Shown here: positions 10,737 through 19,661 of the stretch, piece by piece | Position numbering within the stretch: position 1 is the stretch's first letter | How the letters are laid out: every line of letters starts with the position of its first letter | Source: Halictus rubicundus | Taxonomy: Eukaryota; Arthropoda; Insecta; Hymenoptera; Halictidae | NCBI RefSeq assembly: GCF_050948215.1 | Contig: NW_027488701.1 | Coordinates: forward strand, 496,001-560,000 | Reading direction: 5' to 3' | DNA length: 64,000 nucleotides | Notes under the pieces: model-generated | Database searches by the model: none | Seen by the model: only the letters and a program-made list of their open reading frames with translations | Told to the model about the DNA's origin: nothing | Translations under genes and position numbers: made by a program

Positions 10737-11015
10737 ACAGAGTTGGGCACTATTTAGATAACAAATTATTTAAATAAGGATTCGAATCAAAGATATTTTA
10801 TCTTTATTCGTTATTCGAAAGTTCGAATAAAAAAAGTATCTCTGTCGAATAAATAATTTTATTAGACGAGAATTTATCGGACGAATAGAGAGAATTTTTT
10901 TTATTCGAAGCGGATTTATTCGAACTTGGAATAAATTTTCATCTTTTATCTGTATCTTTTATTCAAAGGCTTCGGATAAATCTTCGAATAACTTTTGCCA
11001 GCTCGAATAAGCGGC
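10737..11015. mobile_element. hAT-type MITE fragment dense in TTCGAATA
   Basis: Begins CAGAGTTGGGCAC, like ends of insect non-autonomous hAT elements, followed by at least eight copies or near-copies of TATTCGAA/TTCGAATA in about 270 bp. No second terminus was found, so it is truncated or joined to other DNA. Mirror at 23773-24051. Confidence 0.45.
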
Positions 11016-11095
11016 GACGAGGTCCGACGAACGCCGATCTTCAAAGACCCAGCGACTGACAAACGGTATACAATGTAAGCAGATGGAGAATCGCG

Positions 11096-12692
11096 CACGA
11101 ATGAAAGTTCAAACTTTTAGATTTTTCAATATACCTCCATAAAATTGCGGCGAGTGAATTGAGGGGCTTTTCCTGATGAAAATGAGTCCAAACTCGAGTG
11201 TAATCGAACAATTTTATTGATACGTAATGTTACGATAAAAATTAAAATCTTGTTGAAGATAATCCAAATGATGTCGTGTTTGGACTCATTTTCATCTGGA
11301 TAAGCTCTACAACTTATTCGTATTAAAAATACTATTCGCATTAACACTATTCCTACCGAAACTTCGCGTATACCTATTTCTACCGCGACCGGTCAAATGA
11401 CCGGTCTGTAGCACAACTTATATTTTTTAATATAGAATGAAGATAATAGCCAATTTGACAGTATAAAAATATAGTTTCTTTTATTTAGGAGTATATAATG
11501 TATATTTTATTCGTTTTCACCGCATAATATTTCGTTTACTATACCCTGTTGGGCCTGATGTTCCCCTAAACATATTATGAATAGGTGCTCTTCCAGGATT
11601 AGACCCTTCTTTTACTTCTTGCCAAACAGTTCCGTCTATAGCAGTTTCGATTACCTCTTCCTCATTCTCGCTATCGGAAGTAACTAAAAATCTCCTTCTC
11701 TTTCGTCCTCTACGTACGTTCGAAACATTCCCTTCGTCCTCATCGGTGTTCGAGTCGTTCTCAAATAGATCATAATTTTCCGTATTGTCATTTGCAATAT
11801 CAAAAATTTCGAACGTCTTTACATTTTGGGAATGAATATTCAAGGGATAAAATAAAAACTAAAATATAAAAATGTAAATCAAGATGGATAAAAAAATGAA
11901 CAAAAGATAAAATGTGAAACTTGCTACGAAGTATTGTTGGTTTGTTCACTTTTTTGAAAATGACACTTATAACGCGTAATACAATAGAAAATAAAAGTAG
12001 AATAATAATAGAATAAAAATACAAAATAGTAAAAGACTGCCGAATATGCTCCTTGTAACTTTCACGTTTTGATGCTCTCTGTCCAGCTCACGAGACTTTA
12101 CCGATTTGAATTCGTGAGAAGACGTCTAGGCATCTCCTTCGGCTATGATTTTATTTATTTTACAGTCATAGTAGATAAGACGGTGTAAGAAAATCCGAGG
12201 TTCTGGACCGCTTCGGATACCAATCAAGCAAATAAAGACCGCGAGGCCGATAGGCGAGCGAGGACTGTAAGCACTTTTCGGCTAAAATCATGCCACAACT
12301 GCATTACCTTCCGTTTGTAACGACTTTATAGTTTCGGAATTGAGTCTTTGAAAGAATACTATTACAAAAAGATATAAATCGATCTACCGGTCAAATGACC
12401 GGTCGTGGTAGGTAAGACAGACTACAAATTTTTCTCAGAAAATAAACAATAAAAAAAGAAGTAAATATTGAAAAATGTATTATACGCATATTGTAGGAAA
12501 AGTCGTGAAGTTTAAAGGCGATTCAACTACGTTGTATATAGGAAATTCTAATCGAAATTTTAAAAACGGTCATTTGACCGGTCGCGGTAGGAGTTTGGAC
12601 TCATTTTCTTCAGGAAAAGCCCCTAACAATTCACTCGTCACAATTTTATGAAGGTATATTGAAAAATCTAAAATTTGAACTTTCATTCGATG
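11096..12692. mobile_element. TIR-bounded composite enclosing a decayed piggyBac
   Basis: About 95-bp inverted repeats at 11096-11198 and 12590-12692 (GAATGAAAGTTCAAA ... GAGTCCAAACTC) enclose the region. A second inverted pair (GAGTCCAAACTC / TTTGGACTCATTTTC) lies at 11186 and 11278. Inside, TTAA at 11341 begins a piggyBac-like end. Three copies of the palindrome ACCGGTCAAATGACCGGT (one imperfect) lie at 11388, 12386 and 12566. Mirror at 22096-23692. Confidence 0.55.
11517..11843 (-). pseudogene. piggyBac-like transposase, N-terminal fragment
   Basis: A 108-codon ORF with an acidic N-terminus (NDSNTDEDEG), a basic patch RRGRKRRR that could be a nuclear signal, another acidic patch ENEEEVIE, and then DGTVWQEV and GRAPIHNMFRGTSGPTGYS, which fits the start of the piggyBac transposase core. 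It stops there. The catalytic DDD domain is missing, so this cannot be an active transposase. A short exapted DNA-binding fragment is possible but unsupported. Identical mirror copy at 22945-23271. Confidence 0.6.
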
Positions 12693-12743
12693 CGGGTTTC
12701 GATGGCGGACGAAAAGATTCTCAGCCGGAGACGTTTTACGGCC

Positions 12744-13282
12744 TTTTTTTTTTTTTTTATCGTGAGGAAATGTTTTATACATACCCCGACTCCCTGGGGG
12801 AAGCCGGGGTTATGTGGGATTCTCTCCGGGGGGCGAAGCCCCCGGAGACTACCCACTAAAACCTCACGCCCACCTAAGCTACACGGGAGGTGCCTGGATC
12901 ACGCGAGTACTCAACAGGACACCTCCCAGCTATCATCATACCCCGGGGGAGGGGTTAACCTCCCCCACTGCCTACGCTATAAGACCCCGGGCGGAGGGAC
13001 CCGCCCGGTGTCCCCATCCCTGGAGCCTTCGGATTGGGCTTCCCGAGCCCCAGCTCGGTCCACCCACAGCTCCCGGAGTCTTCGTGCCCCGCTCGGGGCC
13101 GGTATCCCGAAGGAACCAGCCCCGGCCGAGGCAAGAAGACGCCGCCACCGGAAGGAAGGGCCGTCGGAGGCGTGATCCGGCACGCCCCGACCCTTCCTCA
13201 CCCAATACCCCCCACGGATCCCCCTCCCCAATCGGGGAGGGACGGACCGACACCCCCCTACACCGGGGAACTAACCCGGGGG
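12744..13282 (-). mobile_element. 5'-truncated LINE tail inserted only in P1 left arm
   Basis: A 539-bp GC-rich insert absent from the right arm, which reads uninterrupted at 22043-22060. It is flanked by 14-bp duplications GACGTTTTACGGCC at 12730-12743 and 13283-13296, and has 15 T directly after the left duplication, meaning a poly(A) tail on the minus strand. This is the hallmark of target-primed reverse transcription. The body contains CCTACCCACTAAAACC-like and GGGGTTATGTGGGATTC-like segments, shared with the shorter tail at 41108-41395. No domain is readable. Confidence 0.9.
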
Positions 13283-13746
13283 GACGTTTTACGGCCTGCA
13301 CCAACCGAAACTGTTGAGAGTCAGAGTTATATATTGAAATGTAACGCAAATAAAATATTTTATACTGCAGTTTTAAGTTTCTACACTGTTTTCCTCAATA
13401 TAAAAATGTTCAATATTACATAATACACCTACAAAACGATCAGGAGGCATCGAAACAATTGATTTTTTTTTTAACGACGATGCAATTTATAAAAAAATAA
13501 GAAAAATTGTTTCAGTATTATCTAACTACTGAATTTTTATAAAACTGGTATCTCGGAAACTTCAATTCGAAATGTGCACTTTCTTCAAATGATTGGACAA
13601 TTCAATTATCCAATTTTCTTAAACATGTTTGTATAATCTGGAAAATCTTTAAAAATTACACATTAATAATCACGATGAGACACAAATAACATAATAACAT
13701 AAACGTGGTCAACTGAAAACTTCGATATAAAATCGGCAATTTTATG

Positions 13747-14425
13747 GTATAAGAGTAGACCAATCACCATATGCGGTTTCGTGTCTCACATGTAAACAAC
13801 TGGTTTTCTTACGCCCTCTACGCTGACGAACGATAAATGTTGGAACTAGATCATAAAAAATTATCAAATGTGGTCAAATACAAATGATTGACGAGTTATG
13901 TACATATCTGATGTTATGATCAGAGTTATGACTATATGTTCAAATTATATTTTTTAATTTGATGTCATTATGTTATATATCTACAATTATCTTTATCAAT
14001 ACAATATTAATAAATATAGATACCATGTTTCCAAATTATAGAAATACAATTTTCATAAATCTTGAACGTAAATAACATTTCTCCATACGTATAATTATTC
14101 GCATTTCTACAATTTTTTAACACTATTAATACGCATTCATTTTGAATATCTTTTGTAACTGAACTTGAAAAAGAAATTAAATTGAAATTTACTATATATT
14201 TCCATGTATATTTCATTTAAACAACATAAATTTTAGCTTTAAAGAATCATGTAAAATATCAATTAATATTAATTGTGAAATTCGAAAGAGTTAAGAATTA
14301 ATTAATCAATAATTATGTAGTTGATCGTTTTTTGCGAGATGTCAATCTATTTCACTATTCACTCAGAACGTAGTTGTATTATTTTTTTGCACGTTTCTAA
14401 TGAGAAAATAAACGACGAACGCAAC
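13747..14425. other. AT-rich spacer flank, no gene
   Basis: Starts by repeating a motif also found at 9428 (AGAGTAGACCAATCACC). Otherwise no supported ORF, RNA or repeat was seen. Confidence 0.5.
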
Positions 14426-14429
14426 GTAC

Positions 14430-15603
14430 TGTTATGCGAGACTACCGGACTTATCTATTCTCTATAGATAAGTCAGACAAATAGATGAGTCAGAACTCAC
14501 GGGCTTTCTCATCTACTAGACTAAGGCAAAATTACTCACCGGTACAGAGATTTCATGTTGAAGTCCAACCCTGCGAAAACTCCGACCTCCACGTCATTCC
14601 CTATCTCTAAGGGCTAGTGTCATCCATCCCCACCAAACTTCCATAGTTGTACTCTTATATAAGGCCCTGCGAAAGGGCGCGGAGAGAGAGAGAGAGAGAG
14701 AGACAGACAGAGAAGAAGTTACAAGTAGCCCGTCAGTCGACTCGTTTGTTACAAAGTTATTCGTCGTGTACAAAATCGCTTGTATTCTTGCTTGGCGACC
14801 TATTCCCAAATAAACCTAAGTTGTGCTGGAAGAGTTTGGAGTTTATTCGAGGATACTCTTTGTTTGGAACTATAGCGAAAGGAAAGAGGTATAGGTTGCG
14901 ATAGAGACAGGTAGAGAATAATAGTGGACTGTATGAAATAATAAATAATGTATTAAGAATAAAGCGGAAAGAATACAAGATAGCGGTGAAGTGCAGAGGT
15001 ACACGAAAGCGGAGAATAGATAGTAGTCGGAGATGTAACGCGCAAATCGTGAAGCGCACGATTTGGGAGAGTGAAGTGTCGTGGAGCGCACGAATAAACG
15101 AAAGTAAAGCGAGACTGTGATCGAGCGATCGAGCGTGTCTAAAGACCTCGTTTCGCGGTTATCGCGGGTTATTTATACTATGCGTGGCCACCGGCGTCGG
15201 AAGGAATAAGGAGTGGGGTTTTTGAAAATGACAAAGGATTTGGCAGTGTCGAACGTTAGCTAGCGCACGAGGGCAATGCCCTAACGGCCGCTACTGCACA
15301 GGAAACAAGGACGGTGGGTGACGGATTTGATATTTTGGATTATGGGAACGGTGGCTCACGCGACAAGTAAACGTTTAGAAGTAAACACAAAGTTTACGTC
15401 TGAGTGCGTTCACCCGGTCTCGGCGCCGTGCTCGATCAGCTGGCTATTGTCAACGCCGAGACACGGTCGCACCGAGGCCGCTCGCCTGCGGATTAGGTCG
15501 CAAAAACTATGGCACAAGAAATGATGTTTGCGTTACCGAGATTCTCGGTAACGCCTGCAGTGATTTCGAACACTCTTCATCTACCCCTTCCTGCGGCATA
15601 ACA
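14430..15603 (+). mobile_element. 5' LTR of the errantivirus-like element (interrupted)
   Basis: Matches the 3' LTR at 14430-14860 and again from 15578 to 15603, with a 712-bp insertion between. Without it the LTR is 457 bp against 459 bp for the 3' LTR, and the two are almost identical by eye, implying a young provirus. A TATATAA box lies near 14656, followed by a (GA)n run at about 14684-14702. Confidence 0.85.
14861..15572 (+). mobile_element. Solo LTR nested in the 5' LTR (712 bp), TSD CTCTT
   Basis: Begins TGTTTGGAAC and ends TTTCGAACA. CTCTT is duplicated at 14856-14860 and 15573-15577, and the uninterrupted site is visible in the 3' LTR at about 19097-19103. It has a TATTTATACTA box near 15170 and a perfect stem CGTTACCGAG-ATT-CTCGGTAACG at 15531-15553. 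It belongs to a different family from its host. The 5-bp TSD suggests BEL/Pao, which is unproven. Confidence 0.8.
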
Positions 15604-15616
15604 GAGGACTAATTTT

Positions 15617-15634
15617 TGGTGGCAGCGGTGGGAT
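15617..15634 (+). other. Primer binding site complementary to tRNA-Leu
   Basis: TGGTGGCAGCGGTGGGAT is the exact complement of a eukaryotic tRNA-Leu 3' end with CCA added (recalled sequence). It lies 13 bases after the LTR, further than usual. A GGTAAGTG donor-like site at 15723-15730, just before the ATG, could be the env splice donor. Confidence 0.75.
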
Positions 15635-15731
15635 AGGCCGCAATTCAGCAAGAAGACCGAGGTCAACAAGGCGACAAGACGAAATCTGGAAGGATATAAG
15701 ACGATTATGAAAATTCTATTCGGGTAAGTGA

Positions 15732-18275
15732 ATGCCTTTTCACACATATTGGAACCCGAAATCAGAAATTCACACCGAAAGTGATAGCAGCGAGTCGTTA
15801 CATAGTTTTATTCATAAAACTCTCGAGAAAATGAGTCGACCCGCGAGCCCTGTTAGAAGCAGCCTTGAACAACAAATGGCTGAACTACTGAGAAAATGTC
15901 TTAAATTAATGACTCTCTGCGAAGAGCAACGGAAAGAAATCGACGAACTACGACATGGGGAAACTTCAGTACCACTAGAACCTGTAAACGTTAGAATCAG
16001 AGATGATGAAAGTGACAGCTCCTTTCGGTCAACGGACGAACAACGCGTTTTGCTCAGGAGAACGAAAGAATCAAGACAGGTTTATACAGTCAACAAACCC
16101 ACGGGATCTGACCGAGGAATTACAAATCGAGGAAACATTACAATTGCTCTCCGAATGGGACAAAGCAGGTCAAGTCGAGTATTCCTCCTAGACACAGGAG
16201 CGAGAATAAATTTAATAAAAGCAGCAGCAGCAGTTGTTTTACCTACACGAGCGCGAATCAATCGTTTTTATGGAATTGATGATAGAGAAGTCGTCTCAAC
16301 CAGAGAAGCTAAACTTACAGTAGGAAATCGTGAACATATTTTAGCAATAGTACCAGATAGTTTTCCTATAGAAGAAGACGGGTTACTCGGCATGCCGTTC
16401 CTTGAGGGGGAGGAAGCCAAGATAGATACCAAGCATAGGACGATAGAACTAACAGGTACTTTGCATAGGATCCTACATTTTAGTAAGGACTCGATTGAGG
16501 GTCGAGAAAAACGTTTAAAATTATTAGACGAAAATACACGGGTAGCCCATTTGACAGATCCGAAAGCTATTGAATTAGTCAGGAAGGTATCGCGAGAGTT
16601 TGAGGACATCCTTGCTTTGCCAGGCGACGCACTGCCTATGACAAAACTGACCGAGCATAGCATACCTGTCACAGATGAAGCCCCTATATATGTCAAGCAG
16701 TTCCAAGGATTGGCAGGATATTACCGGAGATTTATCCCAAATTTCTCGCAGTTAGCTAAACCAATGAATACGCTTCTGAGAAAGGACAGGAACTTCGAGT
16801 GGAAGCAACAACAAGAGGAATCTTTTCAACATCTGAAGACAGAACTTTGCGGAGATCGTGTACTCATGTACCCAGATTTTAAAAGACAATTCATTTTATC
16901 TACTGATGCATCCGGTGAAGCTTTAGGAGCGGTACTGGCACAAAAAGATGAGAGCGGAAAAGAAAAACCAATCAGCTTTGCAAGTCGGACCCTAAACGAA
17001 GCTGAGCAAAAATATTCAACCACGGATCGCGAAATGCTTGCCATGGTTTGGAGTGTAAAGCACTTCCGCCCCTACTCATATGGTCGAAAGTTCGTTATAA
17101 TTACTGATCATCAGCCACTGAAATGGCTAAATAACATGAAAAACCCAACTGCCATGCAGACGCGATGGAGGATCATTTTAGAAGAGTATGATTACGAGAT
17201 TCAATACAAAAAGGGATGTTTGAATTCTAACGCTGATGCACTTAGTAGAAATCCGGTAATTAATCAAACTTATCGTCTCCTACACGAACGTTTTAACCGC
17301 GATATTAACGAAAAATGGCGTATGTTATACAGTATAGGCATAACTTTACCTAATAGAAGTAAACATGTAAAACGTGGTTGGTTGAATCCCATTGGAGATT
17401 TAGCCAATGTATTATTCGGAACCCTTAGTCAAAAGGACGCCGAATATTACGATTCGGAACTTGATAAACTTTATACAGATAGTAAAAGTTTAGCCGTACA
17501 CCTAGATAAAGAAACAACCATTGTAAAAGGCATTGTTAAAGACTTTTCCAATTATCGTGATAGAATTCAATCATTCATAAATGTAACCACTGAAGCAATC
17601 TATCAGGTTACAGATAAGATAGAACAGCGACAAATTCAACTCAGTACAGCAACTTTATTATCTGAACTTGTAACTGAATACGGGGAATTAACACACAAAC
17701 TCAGAAGTTTAATCAACAATGGAATCCAAGGAAAATTGGACCCCACATTGCTAAATTCAGTAGACTTAGTAACAATTCTAAAAAGCATTGAATCCAAATT
17801 TGGAGCTGAAAGGATGCTATTTCCTGCCACGAAAGAATCAGCCTTCCTATATCAACGAGTCATCGAAGTTAATACTTTTGTCTTACATGATACACAACTT
17901 TGCTTTGAAATGAAAATTCCAATTCTTGAACCAGAACAATATAACCTTTATCAACTAGTACCAATCCCCCTTATTCGGGACAAACTAATGTATGTAGTTA
18001 GCATAACTGTTCGATATATACTACTAGACAGCACAACTAAATACTACAGCCCTGTCGAGTCTATGGATATTCACAAATGTAAAATCTTCGAGAAAATCCG
18101 AATTTGTGAAAGAACGACTCCAGTTCTCACTTCATCATTTCAAGACCAATGTATAGCGCAAGCAATTCATATATTCCCAGAAAGTAGGAAATATCAAATA
18201 TCCATCATCAAAATTCTAAATCCCATCTGGATACAACTTTACTCTAAACGTGTAAAGAAGAAGAAGATATTTTAA
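15732..18275 (+). CDS. Fused gag-protease-RT-RNase H-Env polyprotein (deleted errantivirus)
   Basis: One 847-codon ORF made of pieces of the three usual errantivirus genes. Residues 1-150 are a gag-like remnant with a coiled-coil stretch. The aspartic protease has its DTGA active site at residue 154 and GLLGMPF near 216. An RT N-terminal strand (about 300-316) runs directly into the thumb (FQGLAGYYRRFIPNF), so fingers and palm, including the YxDD catalytic motif, are gone. RNase H (about 385-500) keeps STDASG, a DRE and a TDHQPL segment. From about 508 the sequence jumps, without integrase, into Env: a KR-G cleavage-like site, then a fusion-peptide-like WLNPIGDLANVLFGT and a helical region of the insect F-protein-like class. 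All deletions preserve frame. A catalytically dead, non-autonomous derivative; expression is unknown. Confidence 0.85.
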   Translation: MPFHTYWNPKSEIHTESDSSESLHSFIHKTLEKMSRPASPVRSSLEQQMAELLRKCLKLMTLCEEQRKEIDELRHGETSVPLEPVNVRIRDDESDSSFRSTDEQRVLLRRTKESRQVYTVNKPTGSDRGITNRGNITIALRMGQSRSSRVFLLDTGARINLIKAAAAVVLPTRARINRFYGIDDREVVSTREAKLTVGNREHILAIVPDSFPIEEDGLLGMPFLEGEEAKIDTKHRTIELTGTLHRILHFSKDSIEGREKRLKLLDENTRVAHLTDPKAIELVRKVSREFEDILALPGDALPMTKLTEHSIPVTDEAPIYVKQFQGLAGYYRRFIPNFSQLAKPMNTLLRKDRNFEWKQQQEESFQHLKTELCGDRVLMYPDFKRQFILSTDASGEALGAVLAQKDESGKEKPISFASRTLNEAEQKYSTTDREMLAMVWSVKHFRPYSYGRKFVIITDHQPLKWLNNMKNPTAMQTRWRIILEEYDYEIQYKKGCLNSNADALSRNPVINQTYRLLHERFNRDINEKWRMLYSIGITLPNRSKHVKRGWLNPIGDLANVLFGTLSQKDAEYYDSELDKLYTDSKSLAVHLDKETTIVKGIVKDFSNYRDRIQSFINVTTEAIYQVTDKIEQRQIQLSTATLLSELVTEYGELTHKLRSLINNGIQGKLDPTLLNSVDLVTILKSIESKFGAERMLFPATKESAFLYQRVIEVNTFVLHDTQLCFEMKIPILEPEQYNLYQLVPIPLIRDKLMYVVSITVRYILLDSTTKYYSPVESMDIHKCKIFEKIRICERTTPVLTSSFQDQCIAQAIHIFPESRKYQISIIKILNPIWIQLYSKRVKKKKIF

Positions 18276-18622
18276 TTCATCACATATCTTTAGGTATAAC
18301 CGAAACCATCTGGACCACACTTAAAATTATCACCGTTAGTTTAATCCTACTAGCTCTATTATATGTATTATGCAAATTAAAAGTCTGGAAACTCATAAGT
18401 TTATGCTTCAAACCTTGCAATCAGTATGTAAACTGTTTCAATACAGGAGGTACCCACGTTTATAACGAAAATGTAACGACACCGTCACCTCAGTATTCTG
18501 TCAGGTTCACATCAAAACCTCAAAATGACCAAGCATTCACTGTCGATGAAGTTAGCGACGAACCCGTACCAATTTATGTAAAACCGTCAAAGCGTAAAAC
18601 CGTACTCAAACCAATCTTGTAA
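18263..18622 (+). pseudogene. Env C-terminus in shifted frame: membrane anchor and tail
   Basis: After the A/G-rich run near 18255-18270, reading moves to another frame. That frame carries a hydrophobic segment ITVSLILLALLYVLC (single membrane span), then a Cys-containing juxtamembrane region and a polar tail of about 70 residues, ending with TAA at 18620-18622. This is the expected end of an errantivirus Env. The main ORF therefore ends early because of a frameshift, and its product would lack the anchor. Confidence 0.75.
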
Positions 18623-18658
18623 AAAGAACATACCTTACCAAGGTATATTCTTTTAAAA

Positions 18659-18670
18659 TAAGGAAGGGGA
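18659..18670 (+). other. Polypurine tract
   Basis: AAGGAAGGGGA immediately precedes the 3' LTR and would prime plus-strand DNA synthesis. Confidence 0.7.
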
Positions 18671-18922
18671 TGTTATGCGAGACTACCGGACTTATCTATT
18701 CTCTATAGATAAGTCAGACAAATAGATGAGTCAGAACTCACGGGCTTTCTCATCTACTAGACTAAGGCAAAATTACTCACCGGTACAGAGATTTCATGTT
18801 AAAGTCCAACCCTGCGAAAACTCCGACCTCCACGTCATTCCCTATCTCTAAGGGCTAGTGTCATCCATCCCCACCAAACTTCCATAGTTGTACTCTTATA
18901 TAAGGCCCTGCGAAAGGGCGCG

Positions 18923-18954
<32 letters not shown>

Positions 18955-19129
18955 GAAGAAGTTACAAGTAGCCCGTCAGTCGACTCGTTTGTTACAAAGT
19001 TATTCGTCGTGTACAAAATCGCTTGTATTCTTGCTTGGCGACCTATTCCCAAATAAACCTAAGTTGTGCTGGAAGAGTTTGGAGTTTATTCGAGGATACT
19101 CTTCATCTACCCCTTCCTGCGGCATAACA
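18671..19129 (+). mobile_element. 3' LTR of the errantivirus-like element (459 bp)
   Basis: TGTTATGCGAG to GCGGCATAACA, uninterrupted, with TATATAA near 18898 and a (GA)n run. Serves as the empty-site reference for the LTR nested in the 5' copy. Confidence 0.9.
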
Positions 19130-19203
19130 GTACGACACGTACAAACACTACCGCATTCATCGAGCTCGATCACACTTGTTCAGTCGTGATGCCAGAATCG
19201 CGT

Positions 19204-19648
19204 TGTTATGCGAGACTACCAGACTTATCTATTCTCTATAGATAAGTCAGACAAATAGATGAGTCAGAACTCACGGGCTTTCTCATCTACTAGACTAAGG
19301 CAAATTACTCACTGGTACTGAGATTTCAGATTAAAGTCCAACCCTGCGAAAATTCCGACCTCCACGTCATTCCCTATCTCTAAGTGCTAGTGTCATCCAT
19401 CCCCACCAAACTTCCATAGTTGTACCCTTATATAAGGCCCTGCGAAAGGGCGCGGACAGACACACACACAGAGAAGAAGTTACACGTAACCCGTCAGTCG
19501 ACTCGTTTGTTACAAAGTTATTCGTCGTGTACAAAATCGCTTTGTATTCTTGCTTGGCGACCTATTCCCAAATAAACCTAAGTTGTGCTAGAAGAGTTTG
19601 GAGTTTATTCGAGGATACTCTTCATCTACCCCTTCCTGCGGCATAACA
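19204..19648 (+). mobile_element. Solo LTR of the same family (445 bp), TSD GCGT
   Basis: Same ends as the provirus LTRs, with GCGT at 19200-19203 and 19649-19652. More diverged: the (GA)n run is replaced by a CACACA stretch, and several substitutions are present. An older independent insertion only 70 bp from the provirus. Confidence 0.9.
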
Positions 19649-19661
19649 GCGTGACGCCGCA

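Larger units (their letters stand above)
1..13746. repeat. Palindrome P1, left arm
   Basis: This stretch is the reverse complement of 21595-33800. The mirror was followed along its whole length by matching translated segments and by direct reading of both ends. The first bases of the window match the reverse complement ending at 33800 with a single mismatch noticed. At the inner end the match stops after TTTATG at 13746, opposite CATAAA at 21595. The left arm is about 1.5 kb longer than the right, which is explained by one LINE-tail insertion (553 bp including one TSD copy) and extra tandem repeat units between 2950 and 4500. The arm may continue to the left of the window. Confidence 0.96.
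14430..19129 (+). mobile_element. Errantivirus-like Ty3/Gypsy provirus, internally deleted
   Basis: LTRs start TGTTATGCGAG and end GCGGCATAACA. The target duplication GTAC is at 14426-14429 and 19130-19133. Order: 5' LTR (14430-15603, interrupted by a foreign LTR), primer binding site 15617-15634, fused gag-pol-env ORF 15732-18275, shifted env tail to 18622, polypurine tract 18659-18670, 3' LTR 18671-19129. At about 4.0 kb without the nested LTR it is about half the usual length of an intact errantivirus. The palm of RT and all of integrase are missing, so it cannot replicate by itself. Confidence 0.9.

Noticed and set aside
12814..13317. 167-codon GC-rich ORF and its overlapping frames
   Set aside because: Inside the poly(A)-tailed LINE-tail insertion. 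GC-rich DNA has few stops, and several frames are open at once.
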